From: CBDDEC01 sp965226785
GTDB lineage: Bacteria; Chloroflexota; Dehalococcoidia; UBA2979
DNA: 64,000 bases
Direction of reading: 5' to 3'
NCBI GenBank assembly: GCA_965226785.1
Contig: CBDDEC010000002.1
Span: 62,001 to 126,000 of the forward strand
The notes under the pieces were generated by a model, which was given only the letters and a program-made list of their open reading frames with translations, did no database searches and was not told the origin of the DNA. A program made the position numbers and the translations under genes. This document shows, piece by piece, positions 44,446 through 53,046 of the stretch (its first letter is position 1; each line of letters begins with the position of its first letter).

Positions 44446-45336
44446 TCATTGAGTCCCGGCACCTGCCGAGACCAGCTCACGTTCCTGGTTGCGCTCGTAC
44501 TCGGCGGGTGGCAGGTAGTCGAGCGCACTATGCAACCGCCGATGGTTATACCAGTCCACCCACTCCAGCGTCGCCAGCTCGAGGTCGTCGAGTCCGCGCC
44601 ACGGTCCCCGGCGGTGCACCAACTCCGCCTTGTAGAGCCCGATCACCGACTCCGCCAGCGCGTTGTCATAGGAGTCACCACGACTCCCGACCGAGGTCAC
44701 GGCCCCGGCCTCGGCGAGCCGCTCGGTGTAGCGGTTCGAGAGGTACTGCACCCCACGATCGCTATGATGAATCAGCCCGTCGAAGGGTCCGTTCCGCGCC
44801 CATAGCGCCTGCTCAAGGGCATCGAGCGCGAGTTCGGTCCGCAGTGAGCGCGATGCCTGCCAGCCGACGACCGAGCGCGAGTAGACGTCGATGACGAAGG
44901 CGACGTAGACGAAGCCCGACCAGCTGGGCACGTAGGTGAGGTCGGCTACCCAGAGCCGGTTGGGGGCTGGTGCGTGGAAGTCCCGCTCCACGAGGTCCGC
45001 CGGTCTGGGCGCGCTCTCGTCCGCCACGGTCGTCCGTTTGACCTTCCCACGTACCACCCCAGAGAGACTCAGCTCCCGCATCAGCCGCTCCACGGTGCAG
45101 CGCGCGACGGGGATGCCCTCGCGGTGCAGCTGGCGCCAGAGCTTGCGCGCACCGTAGACCCCGAACTGTTCGGCGTGGACGTGCTGCAGCTTCACCTTCA
45201 ACGCCTCGTCACGCACCCGCCGCGCCGAGAGCGGTCGGCTCCGGGCGGCGTAGTAGCTGGACGGGGCGACCTGCAGTTCCCGGCAGATCGGCTCGACCCC
45301 GAAGCGTTCGCGGTGGGTCTTGATGAAGCGAGTCAT
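44446..45336 (-). CDS. IS3-family transposase, orfB
   Basis: 296 residues. HTH_21/rve integrase core with catalytic Asp (RLWVADLTYVPSW), Asp (LIHHSDRGVQYLS) and Glu (NALAESVIGLYKAEL). Its ATG overlaps the orfA stop as ATGA. The -1 frame is open upstream of the ATG as far as the orfA slippery site, so the active product is probably an OrfAB fusion. Confidence 0.93.
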   Translation of the reverse strand: MTRFIKTHRERFGVEPICRELQVAPSSYYAARSRPLSARRVRDEALKVKLQHVHAEQFGVYGARKLWRQLHREGIPVARCTVERLMRELSLSGVVRGKVKRTTVADESAPRPADLVERDFHAPAPNRLWVADLTYVPSWSGFVYVAFVIDVYSRSVVGWQASRSLRTELALDALEQALWARNGPFDGLIHHSDRGVQYLSNRYTERLAEAGAVTSVGSRGDSYDNALAESVIGLYKAELVHRRGPWRGLDDLELATLEWVDWYNHRRLHSALDYLPPAEYERNQERELVSAGAGTQ

Positions 45337-45653
45337 TTCGGCAGTCGCGGGTCGAGCTCCCGCGCGAAAAAAGCCGAAGCGGCCTTGAGGATCTCGTTCG
45401 CCCGGCGCAGCTCACGGTTCTCGCGCTCGAGCTCCCGCAGCCGCGTCTGCTCCTCCGTCGTCTGCCCCGGCCGTGCGCCGCCGTCGACCTCAGCCCGTCG
45501 CACCCACTTCCGTAACGTCTCCGGCGTCATCCCGAACTTCGAGGCGATCGAGCTGATCGTTGCCCACTGCGACGAGTGGTCCCGCTCGTGCTCGAACACC
45601 ATCCGGACCGCCCGCTCGCGGATCTCCGCTGGGTATCTGCCTGGTCGTGTCAT
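45333..45653 (-). CDS. IS3-family transposase, orfA
   Basis: 106 residues. HTH_Tnp_1 domain (RYPAEIRERAVRMVFEHERD, SKFGMTPETLRKWVRRAEVD) and a leucine-zipper-like coiled coil (LRELERENRELRRANEILKA). Near its 3' end the codons GCT-TTT-TTC contain the heptamer TTTTTTC, suited to -1 slippage into orfB. Confidence 0.9.
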   Translation of the reverse strand: MTRPGRYPAEIRERAVRMVFEHERDHSSQWATISSIASKFGMTPETLRKWVRRAEVDGGARPGQTTEEQTRLRELERENRELRRANEILKAASAFFARELDPRLPK

Positions 45654-45703
45654 CGCTCCATCCTCTCAAGGACTGGAGCCTCCAACATTCCCGGGGCGGT
45701 TCA

Positions 45704-46204
45704 GTCTCCCCTGAGGACCGCACCACGATTGGCTTCGAGGTCAGCGCTGTGTGGAAGGGTACTGTCCACGAGGACATGTACATCACCACACCACCAACCG
45801 GCGGCAGCTGCGGGTTCACCTTTGTCGAAGGGGAGGAGTACATCGTCTACGGTCACGACAGTAACTATGCTGACGGCGGATACACTGTTGGCATATGCAG
45901 TCGGACCGCCCTCCTTGGGCAAGCGCAAGCCGACATCGACGCTCTCGGGGAGGGGAATGCTCCTCAAGCCGGGACCGGCGGACCAGCGCCCGAAGAACCA
46001 CAAGACACGCCACTTCCAAGTACCGGCGGACCAGCGCCCGAAGAACCACAAGACACGCCACTTCCAAGTACCGGCGGTTACAGCCCACCGGTCTGGGCAA
46101 CAGCCCTGGTCGTGGGAATCGGCGCAGCCCTGGCGGCTGGAGGCGTGGGCCTAATGGTCCGCAGTCGACGACTCAGCCGACGGAGAATGGATGGAGTCTC
46201 TTGA
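45704..46204 (+). pseudogene. TIMP-like LPxTG protein, C-terminal part
   Basis: Continues the gene begun at 44183: TIMP/netrin-like beta barrel (IGFEVSAVWKGTVHEDMYIT, SCGFTFVEGEEYIVYGHD, GICSRTALL). Two 16-residue repeats (GGPAPEEPQDTPLPST) and a cell-wall sorting signal with LPSTG, a membrane helix (VWATALVVGIGAALAAGGVG) and basic tail (RSRRLSRRR) follow. Known TIMP-like bacterial proteins are secreted; the LPxTG would make it sortase-anchored. No sortase gene lies in the window. Confidence 0.75.
45974..46081 (+). repeat. 48-bp tandem repeat encoding the LPSTG linker
   Basis: Two exact 48-bp units (45974-46021, 46022-46069) and a 12-base partial third. Each encodes TGGPAPEEPQDTPLPS, so the LPSTG motif itself is duplicated. 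A single extra copy lies at 1809-1865. Confidence 0.95.
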
Positions 46205-46456
46205 AGTTGACGAGTAGAGGCGTAGTAACCGCGGGTAGCTACCGCTAGAGGCTGTACGTCAGGCCAGGGGGGCGGCCCCAGTCGGGGCGGCCAAGCTTGT
46301 CCGTGTCGTGTCCCGAGCACGACCTGACCGTGACTATCTCGCCAGCGTGGATGAGGTGGTGGGCTGCGATGCGCATCGAGGCGTAGCTCAATCGCACTAG
46401 AGGTGATTCGCACTAACACCGTATACGCGAGCCGACGGAATGTGGAGCCTGACCCC

Positions 46457-46517
46457 GTGGGACGGCAAAACCTCATGCGGCCCACCGATACTCATGATGC
46501 AAGCCTCCTAGCACCGC
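46457..46517 (-). mobile_element. IS-A end fragment, about 60 bp
   Basis: First 60 bases of IS-A (GTGGGACGGCAAAACC to CTCCTAGCACC) immediately followed by a full IS-A copy in the same orientation. Confidence 0.87.
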
Positions 46518-47635
46518 GTGGGACGGCAAAACCTCATGCGGCCCACCGATACTCATGATGCAAGCCTCCTAGCACCGGCTTGCTGACGACTCGCTGACTC
46601 GGCGTCCGCTGCACCGGCGAGCGTCCCTCCGGAGAGTCGAGCGACAATGATCGATGCGGACGCATCGCGTTGTAGTGCTGGACGTACTCACCAAGCACCC
46701 GCCGGAGATGTTGTTCGTTGACCGCGATGACATGGTCGAGACACTCGCGCCTGAGCGTGCCGATGACGCGCTCGGCGATGGCGTTGGCATTCGGCGCGTG
46801 CACCGGAGTCAGAATCGTCTCGATCCCGATCCGTCGAGCGCGTGCGATGAAGTCTCCGCCATAGCTACGGTCGCGGTCTCGGATCAGGAACCCTGGCTGC
46901 TGACCCCAGGCGGTCGCCTCGATCATCTGCTGCCAGATCCAGGGCGCGTTCGGATGCTCCGTGACGTTCCAGTGCCGGATGCGGCGCCGGTCGTGGTCGA
47001 TCACGACGAACACGGAGAGCGTGCGGAAGGCGAGCGTCTGGACCGTGAACAGATCGGCGGCCCAGATGCTGGACGCGTGGTTGCGGAGAAACGTGCGCCA
47101 CGACTGTCTCGGGGGGCGCCGCAGCGCTTGCCGGCGGTAGCGACTCACGGTGCGGGCGCTGACCTCGAAGCCAAGGGCACGCAGCTCGCCGACGATGCGG
47201 ACGGCGCCCCACCGTGGATGCTCAGTGGCGATGCGGACGATCAGCTGTCGCAGCTCTGCGGGAATCCGGGGTCGTCCGGAGCGGCGACGACTCTTCCAGC
47301 GCCAGTAGGCGCGCCAAGCAGAACGATGCCAGCGCACAACCGTGTCCGGCTCGACCATCACGAGCGTGCCTCGCCAGCCGGACCAACCACGTGCCAGCAG
47401 TGACCAGAGTCGGCGGTCGTGGCGACGGAGCCGCGGTCGACGACGGCCCCTTATGTAGACGGCGAGCTGATGCCGCAGCGCCAAGTTCTCGAGGACGAGA
47501 TCTCGGCGGGCGCGGACCGATGCGAAGAGTGCTGCGACAAGCAGACGGAGGTAGAGCACAGACGAGCCTCTCGTGGCTCGCCGATACTCTGCTATCTCAG
47601 CATCGAACCGCACGGATCAAGTTTTGCCGTCCCAC
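46518..47635 (-). mobile_element. IS-A, complete (1,118 bp)
   Basis: Both terminal repeats (GTGGGACGGCAAAACC, GTTTTGCCGTCCCAC) and intact gene. Confidence 0.92.
46534..47613 (-). CDS. IS-A integrase-core DDE transposase (intact)
   Basis: 359 residues, essentially the same protein as at 38573-39652. Small differences include YIRGRRRP for YTRGRRRP and PPRQSW for PPSQSW. Catalytic Asp187, Asp246 and Glu281 are present. Confidence 0.92.
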   Translation of the reverse strand: MRFDAEIAEYRRATRGSSVLYLRLLVAALFASVRARRDLVLENLALRHQLAVYIRGRRRPRLRRHDRRLWSLLARGWSGWRGTLVMVEPDTVVRWHRSAWRAYWRWKSRRRSGRPRIPAELRQLIVRIATEHPRWGAVRIVGELRALGFEVSARTVSRYRRQALRRPPRQSWRTFLRNHASSIWAADLFTVQTLAFRTLSVFVVIDHDRRRIRHWNVTEHPNAPWIWQQMIEATAWGQQPGFLIRDRDRSYGGDFIARARRIGIETILTPVHAPNANAIAERVIGTLRRECLDHVIAVNEQHLRRVLGEYVQHYNAMRPHRSLSLDSPEGRSPVQRTPSQRVVSKPVLGGLHHEYRWAA

Positions 47636-47849
47636 GGCCGTCGATTACCCCACGGACGTTGTGCTGTATCGCCGCGGGACGTACACGATGGTGGAGCATC
47701 GCTTCTCGCAGGAAGACCTGCAGCCGCTCGCCGATCACTGGATGAGCGCGATCCACAATGCGGTGGACGAGGCGTCCGCGTTCGTCCCGCCACTACTCGC
47801 CTCGCTGCCTGACTCACCGACGCACCCCCGGACCGTGGGGCTTACGTAG
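47636..47849 (+). pseudogene. C-terminal fragment of an unknown protein
   Basis: VDYPTDVVLYRRGTYTMVEH RFSQEDLQPLADHWMSAIHN (split) to a TAG at 47847. A soluble helical end whose N-terminal part was lost at the IS-A end. No family recognised. Confidence 0.45.
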
Positions 47850-47940
47850 GTCCTGGCTGTGAGTGCGCGGAACGCCTTCGGCGCCGGCTTTCGCCTCGCC
47901 GCTCGCCTTGCCGGTCCGGCCGCGGCTGCGCTTCGACTCC

Positions 47941-48633
47941 TTACGTGACCAGTGACCCGCGGTAATGCGCCTCCATCGAGGCGTTGGCGTTGACGATCTC
48001 CTCGACGGCGGAGGCCACCGCTTCCCATCGGTCTCCCGGGATCGCGACATACATCTCGCTGTCCGGCAGCCCGGTGTAGGTGCGGTTGCCGATGCAGCCG
48101 AAGGAGAGCGACGCGCGATCGCTGTTCACGGCCTGGGGCACCACCGCGCAGCTCGGGCGCGGGACAATCGTCGCCTCCGGGTCGCCCGCGCCCACGCGGA
48201 TCGCCGCCTCGAACAGGAGCATCGCTCGGGCCGGCTCGGCCGCGACGATCACGATGTCCGGCGTGAACGCTCCCGAGTCGGCTGGCCCGTAGGCGACGAC
48301 CTGCGGCCTGCGGTCGAGCGTGGGGATGCCTGCGACGTCGTCCATCTCGATGTAGCGATTCTCGACCATCAGCCCGATCGTGTCCTCGAGATCGCCCACA
48401 GCCGCCTCCGGCGGGGTGAGGTTGTGCGTGTACAGCCCCACGGCGCAGCCCTGGTCCTCGGCGGTGGCGTAGAAGACGTGCCCCTCTTGCGCTCGCTGCC
48501 AGAACGAGCATCCCGCCGGCGCCTGCCCGTCGCCGTAGTGCTCCACGCCGGCGGGCGGCTCGGAGAAGAAGCCGATCCCGATCGGCGGGACGCGGAGCGT
48601 CAGCAGCTCCTTCACGCTCGTCTGCTGTGTCAT
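47941..48633 (-). CDS. DUF169 family protein
   Basis: 230 residues. VKELLTLRVPPIGIGFFSEP at the N-terminus, CSFWQRAQEGHVFYATAEDQ, GCAVGLYTHNL and SCAVVPQAVNSDRASLSFGC IGNR (split) follow the conserved Cys pattern of DUF169 (COG2043). The function is unknown in spite of wide occurrence; conserved Cys suggest metal or thiol chemistry. ATG 48633 has GAGGGAGCC upstream. Intact and apparently monocistronic. Confidence 0.85.
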   Translation of the reverse strand: MTQQTSVKELLTLRVPPIGIGFFSEPPAGVEHYGDGQAPAGCSFWQRAQEGHVFYATAEDQGCAVGLYTHNLTPPEAAVGDLEDTIGLMVENRYIEMDDVAGIPTLDRRPQVVAYGPADSGAFTPDIVIVAAEPARAMLLFEAAIRVGAGDPEATIVPRPSCAVVPQAVNSDRASLSFGCIGNRTYTGLPDSEMYVAIPGDRWEAVASAVEEIVNANASMEAHYRGSLVT

Positions 48634-48876
48634 CTGGCTCCCTCACATTCACTGCTTGGCGACGGTCTGCGATCGAACGTTGGGAGGCTCCCTCGCCCCG
48701 CGCTCCTAGCCGAGCGGAGACATCCTAATACAACCTTGGAGTCTACTCCGAGGTGACGCGCCGCTCTCCGTGACCGACCGCCTGCGTCCGCTTCTTCGAC
48801 AGCCTGCTAGAGTGCGCAGAACGGTGGAGCGGAGCAGCGTTCGGCGGACCGGTACGAGCAGCTTCTGACAGACGCC

Positions 48877-49314
48877 GGGGGGCGGCAAAACCTCATGCGG
48901 CCCACCGATACTCATGATGCAAACCTCCTAGCACCGGCTTGCTGTCGACTCGCTGGCTCGGCATCCGCTGCACCGGCTTGCGTCCCTCCGGAGAGTCGAG
49001 CGCCAATGACCGATGCGGCCGCATCGCGTTGTAGTGCTGGACGTACTCACCAAGCACCCGCCTCAGATGCCGTTCGTTGACGGCGATGACGTGATCGAGG
49101 CACTCGCGCCGGAGCGTCCCGATCACCCGCTCGGCGATGGCGTTGGCGTTCGGCGCGCGCACCGGAGTCAGAATCGTCTCGATCCCGATCCGTCGAGCGC
49201 GTGCGATGAAGTGCCCGCCATAGCTACGGTCGCGGTCTCGGATGAGAAACCCTGGCTGCTGACCCCAGGCGGTCGCCTCGATCATCTGCCTCCAGATCCA
49301 GGGCGCGATCGGGT
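48877..49314 (-). pseudogene. IS-A copy, C-terminal third
   Basis: Begins with a slightly altered repeat (GGGGGGCGGCAAAACC), stop at 48893, and residues about 222-359 with the second Asp and Glu. Cut at 49314. Confidence 0.86.
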
Positions 49315-49355
49315 CGTGGGGCGGAGCCTCTGTGTCAAGCGGCCTCGGTGGCTGC
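49315..49355 (-). mobile_element. IS110 (53-kb type) right-end stub beside a terminal-repeat half
   Basis: GTGGGGCGG (49316-49324) followed by AGCCTCTGTGTCAAGCGGCC, the same junction as at 53036/53037. Then cut by the IS6 end at 49356. Confidence 0.85.
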
Positions 49356-50292
49356 GTCAGATCTGAGGGCTCGAACTGTGAGGTTTAGCCTCGTCTGAGC
49401 ATGGACGAGGAGACATCGGTGAACTGTCCGCACTGTGCATCCGCCGCCACGACCAGACGCCAGGCGCGCACGACGCTCGGCTACCGGCGGTTCAACTGCC
49501 GCTCGTGCAAGCGTCGCTTCAACGAGCGAACCGGCACGCCGTTCAACCATCTTCAGGTCCCGACCGACGTGGTGCTCCTCGCGGTGCTGTGGCGTCTGCG
49601 CTACAAGCTGAGTTTCCGCGACGTGGCAGAGATGCTCCTCCAGCGCGGTGTTGAGGTCACGCACGAGACCATCCGGGAGTGGGAGTTTCGATTCGCCCCA
49701 CTGCTCGCCGGCCAACTCCGCGCCAAGCGACGAGCCCGAGCGGGCGAGTCCTGGTACCTCGACGAAACGTACGTGAAGGTCGCTGGGCGCTGGTGCTACC
49801 TCTACCGAGCGATCGACGGCGACGGAGAACTGATCGATTCGATGCTGAGCGAGCGTCGAGACAAGCATGCCGCGCGGAGGTTCTTGCGGAGACTGGTCGA
49901 GATCACCGAACGCAAGCCCGCACGGATCACGACCGACCTGCACCCCGCTTACCGACGGGCGATCCGCTGGATCATCGGCCGCAAGGCTTGGCATCGCACG
50001 ACGCAGTACCTCAACAACTACACCGAGCAGAGTCACCGAGCGGTGAAGCAGCGCTACTACCCGATGCAGGGCTTCGGGAGCTTCGAGTCCGCGTCGCGCT
50101 TCTGTAGCGCGTTCGATGAGCTGCGACAGTACTTCCGCGTCCGCCGCCGCGGTGGCGCCCATGTCGCGCTGACGGAGCAGCGACGGCTCTTCCTCACACG
50201 CTGGCGCTCGCTGATCAGCGAGGTGGCTGCGGCATAGACGACCAACAAGGTCTCCTTCGACGTCTAAGGGCCGACGCGCCCTGAAACCTGAC
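49356..50292 (+). mobile_element. IS6-family element, complete (copy e)
   Basis: Ends GTCAGATCTGAGGGC and GCGCCCTGAAACCTGAC, the right end more degenerate than in other copies. One intact transposase. Confidence 0.85.
49401..50237 (+). CDS. IS6-family DDE transposase (copy e)
   Basis: 278 residues, differing from the 15-kb copy at only a few positions (for example CASAATTRRQART for CVSAATTRRQGRT, WRSLISEVAAA for WHSLISELATA). Zinc ribbon and catalytic Asp/Asp/Glu intact. Confidence 0.93.
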   Translation: MDEETSVNCPHCASAATTRRQARTTLGYRRFNCRSCKRRFNERTGTPFNHLQVPTDVVLLAVLWRLRYKLSFRDVAEMLLQRGVEVTHETIREWEFRFAPLLAGQLRAKRRARAGESWYLDETYVKVAGRWCYLYRAIDGDGELIDSMLSERRDKHAARRFLRRLVEITERKPARITTDLHPAYRRAIRWIIGRKAWHRTTQYLNNYTEQSHRAVKQRYYPMQGFGSFESASRFCSAFDELRQYFRVRRRGGAHVALTEQRRLFLTRWRSLISEVAAA

Positions 50293-50300
50293 AGAGCCCA

Positions 50301-50460
50301 CCAGGCGCTCGAACTGTGGGCTCCGGACGACCGGCGGCCACGGTCACCGCCCCGGAGCGAGGGCCAAGTCGTGGGTCGGCCGATCCTGGGCGGGCTGCAT
50401 CACGAGTACGAGCGTCTCGCCGCGTGACATTCGGGCGGACGATATTTTCTGGTAGCACAG
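50301..50460 (+). repeat. 160-bp repeat R160, copy 2
   Basis: Matches 2142-2301 with about two substitutions. The same truncated frame RPILGGLHHEYERLAA is present. Flanks are unrelated to those of copy 1. Confidence 0.85.
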
Positions 50461-50507
50461 GCATACGTTAGGGTGTGCGCCTCGATCGGGGCCGAGCAGG
50501 GGGATGC

Positions 50508-50737
50508 ATGATCTACGAGCTGCGAACGTACGAGGCCGCGCCGGGCAAGCTGCCGGCGCTCAACGCGCGCTTCCGCGACCACACGCGGGGGCTGTTCGAG
50601 CGCCACGGCATGGAGGTGGTCGGGTTCTGGACGTACGCCCACGGCGGGAGTCTCTCGCAGCGTCGGCTTACGACGACGCGGGGTTATCGTATCGGCTGCC
50701 TGACCACGCGCACGCTGAACTGTCCGGCAAATGGTAA
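50508..50737 (+). pseudogene. NIPSNAP-domain protein, N-terminal remnant
   Basis: MIYELRTYEAAPGKLPALNA then FRDHTRGLFERHGMEVVGFW is the first half of a NIPSNAP domain (ferredoxin-like). After TYAHGG the frame loses family resemblance. The neighbouring frame reads ESLAASAYDDAGLSYRLPDH and stops at 50737, as if another fragment were joined here. GGGG precedes ATG 50508. Function of NIPSNAP proteins in bacteria is unclear. Confidence 0.55.
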
Positions 50738-50872
50738 CCGCCGATACCGTACGACTTGGCAGCGGTGCATGCGCTTCCGCGGGCTGAAGTTTGACTCGGA
50801 CACTTCTGGCGCAGCGGTAGTATCCGCTTTCGCGAGGTCCGGCGTCGCCCGTCGCAACCAGGGGGTTTGACA

Positions 50873-51927
50873 ATGCGCGCACTAATCGCAGTAACCGCGA
50901 TCATCGCTCTTGTCCTGTCAATTGCTGCCTGCCAGGGAGATGCTGGGCCTGCCGGGGAGCAGGGGCCTGCCGGACCGCAGGGCCCCGCGGGCGCACCCGG
51001 CCGCGTGGATGAGGCCACCGTCGCGTCTCTCATCGAGCAGATGCAAGAGCAGTTGGACACGGGTTATACCACGGCGGCCGTACCTCTCAAGTCGACGCCC
51101 GCCGACTACACCAAGTTCCAAGTAAGGATCAGCAGATACGAATCGGAGGGACTCGATGCCACCGTCGCCCACTACAACGCCCAGGAGAGCGTTGACGGCC
51201 AGTGGTATGTCTTCATCATCGATGAGAACGACGCCATCAGCAGACCATCATCGCCCACTACAACGCCCAGGAGAGCGTTGACGGCCAGTGGTATGTCTTC
51301 ATCATCGATGAGAACCAGACCATCATCGCCCATGCCCCCACCCCCGACCTCGTGGGCAAGCACGTCTCCCAGGCTCTCGGACCCAACTCCTACCCCACCG
51401 GGTCCGCCGTCGCCGCCTCCGCCGACCAGGACGGCGCCTGGTTCGACTACACCTATGCCAATCCCGCCTCTGGCGTTGTGGAGACCAAGCACTCCTGGGT
51501 GGTGATCCACGACGGCATTACCTTCGGCTCCGGCTGGTACGAACGCGGCCCCGGCAAGTCCGACGCCCCCGCCTACACCAAGGCCTTCGTGCGGCAGGCC
51601 ATGAACCTCTACGTCGCCCTCGGCCTGGAGGAGACGGTCGCCTACTACAACGCCCAGGAGAGCGTTGACGGCCAGTGGTATGTCTTCATCATCGACCAAG
51701 ACGGCTACACGATAGCCCACCATAACCCGCAGTTTCGAGGGCGTGATCCCAGCCTCCGTGTGGACGCCACGGGGTATTTCTATGGCGACGACTTACTGAG
51801 CGCCACTGAGGCGGGTCATTGGGTCGACTATGTGTTGCTCAACCCGGAATCGGGCGAGAACCGTCAGAAACACACTTGGATTGTGCGGCATGACGGGCTG
51901 CTATTTGGATCGGGCTGGTATGAGTAG
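50873..51927 (+). pseudogene. Lipoprotein with collagen-like segment and two Cache-type domains, frameshifted by a duplication
   Basis: ATG 50873 starts a lipoprotein signal (LIAVTAIIALVLSIAAC). Gly-x-x repeats follow (GDAGPAGEQGPAGPQGPAGA), then a helix and a first single-Cache-like domain (TVAHYNAQESVDGQWYVFII DE, split). An 86-bp tandem duplication shifts the frame. The continuation (GKHVSQALGPNSYPTG, VETKHSWVVIHDGITFGSGW) and a second Cache domain (YYNAQESVDGQWYVFIIDQD, KHTWIVRHDGLLFGSGWYE) are in the other frame to 51927. Cache domains bind extracellular small ligands. With no kinase or MCP part, this could be a solute-binding or sensing lipoprotein. Confidence 0.7.
51166..51337 (+). repeat. 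86-bp tandem duplication in the Cache gene
   Basis: CGCCCACTACAACGCCCAGG begins at 51166 and again at 51252. Homology covers about 60 bases at near identity and a third near-identical stretch starts at 51643. The 86-base period is not a multiple of three. Confidence 0.85.
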
Positions 51928-51929
51928 CG

Positions 51930-52476
51930 GCGGACGCGACGTACACAGTTTCCGGAGACCTGGCAACCGACGTACCCGCCGGTTTGTTTGGGATTGGCGG
52001 CTCTCCCGGAGAGAGCGTCTTCGTCAAGGCGGGAGCCTGCTGGGCCAGCCCTTGGATCAGGCGTGCGCCGACCGCGTCCGCGGGCACGTCCGATCCCCAG
52101 TCGTACGGCAGGGCGCGGGCCAGGAGTCGGCACGGCACGGCGCTCCGCCCGCCAGCCCCTCAACCCTGACAGTGTGCAGCGCTCCGCGGCCGCTCGTCTC
52201 CCGTTCGCGCCAGCAGGCGAGCACCGTGCGCAGGTGGGTCAACGTCCCTGCCGGCAAGCGCCGGCCGTCGCGCCACAGGGCGGTCCGCTTCCAACCCACC
52301 ACCAACTCCAGCAGCGCTCCCAGCGCCGGCCGGCTCTCGGCGTCCAGCGGGACGGCGTGGACCGCTACGCCGTCGCCCCCCGTCACGGTCGTGCCCGGGA
52401 TCTGCGCGGCCAGCGCCGTGGCCGCGGCATAGTGGGGCGACGACGAGCGGCCGAAGGTGAGGGTGTAGTGCGGCAT
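51930..52476 (-). pseudogene. Unknown protein, frameshifted
   Basis: MPHYTLTFGRSSSPHYAAAT from ATG 52476, then ALLELVVGWKRTALWRDGRR and LTHLRTVLACWRERETSGRG. A frameshift near 52150 leads to CRLLARALPYDWGSDVPADA and LSPGEPPIPNKPA. Both pieces look like real protein. It is divergent from the recombinase remnant and probably belongs to the same integrated element. Family not recognised. Confidence 0.4.
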
Positions 52477-52578
52477 CTCGGCTCCTTCCGCTGGTCCATG
52501 GTCTTAGCTCGCGCCCCGCCGAGTGGCAAGTCTCCCCCGCGACTTGACGCCCGCCCGCCCACGAGCGTGCATGCCCCC

Positions 52579-53036
52579 ATGCCCGCCCCCACCACCCTCT
52601 CAGGGCTGATCGCCCTCTATCTCGCCCGCTGCTGGATCGAGGGCCTCTCGCCACGCACCCAGCGCGCCTACAGCGAGACGCTGGCCCGGTTCCAGCACAG
52701 CGTCGCCGCGCAGGGGCTGCCCGATGAGGCCGCGGCCGTCGAGACCGCGACCGTGATCCGCTACCGTGATCCGCTACTGTGAGACCTTTCAGGCCCGCCG
52801 GCCCGCCGGCCCGCCACCCGCCATCGCTACTTCCGCGAGGTGCGCTGCTTCTTCAACTGGTGCGTGGCCGCCGGCTTCCTCGACCACACGCCGTTCCGCG
52901 GCCTGCGCAACGTCCGCCGCCCGTCCGAGCTCGTCCCGCCCTTCCGCCCCGCCGAGCTCGCGCGCCTGGTGGCGGCGTGCGATCCCGCCACCGCCGTCGG
53001 GCGGCGCGATGCCGCCGTGGTGCTGCCGTGGGGCGG
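52579..53036 (+). pseudogene. Tyrosine recombinase N-terminal remnant
   Basis: LIALYLARCWIEGLSPRTQR AYSETLARFQ (split), then after a frameshift near 52785 RHRYFREVRCFFNWCVAAGF and TPFRGLRNVRRPSELVPPFR. Homologous to the recombinase at 35.1 kb but lacking the catalytic domain, which is lost at the terminal repeat GTGGGGCGG (53028-53036). Imperfect GGCCCGCC repeats sit at the frameshift. Confidence 0.8.
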
Positions 53037-53046
53037 AGCCTCTGTG

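Larger units (their letters stand above)
44415..45703 (-). mobile_element. IS3-family element, complete, with 3-bp target duplication
   Basis: Terminal repeats TGAACCGCCCCGGG and CCCGGGGCGGTTCA; GTC is duplicated on both sides (44412-44414, 45704-45706). Removing the element and one GTC restores the host frame exactly (KAASV-SPEDR). A second copy begins at 63964. Confidence 0.95.

Noticed and set aside
47814..48050. Basic minus-strand frame overlapping the end of the DUF169 gene
   Set aside because: Overlaps a confident gene in another frame and is a low-complexity Lys/Arg/Gly stretch.
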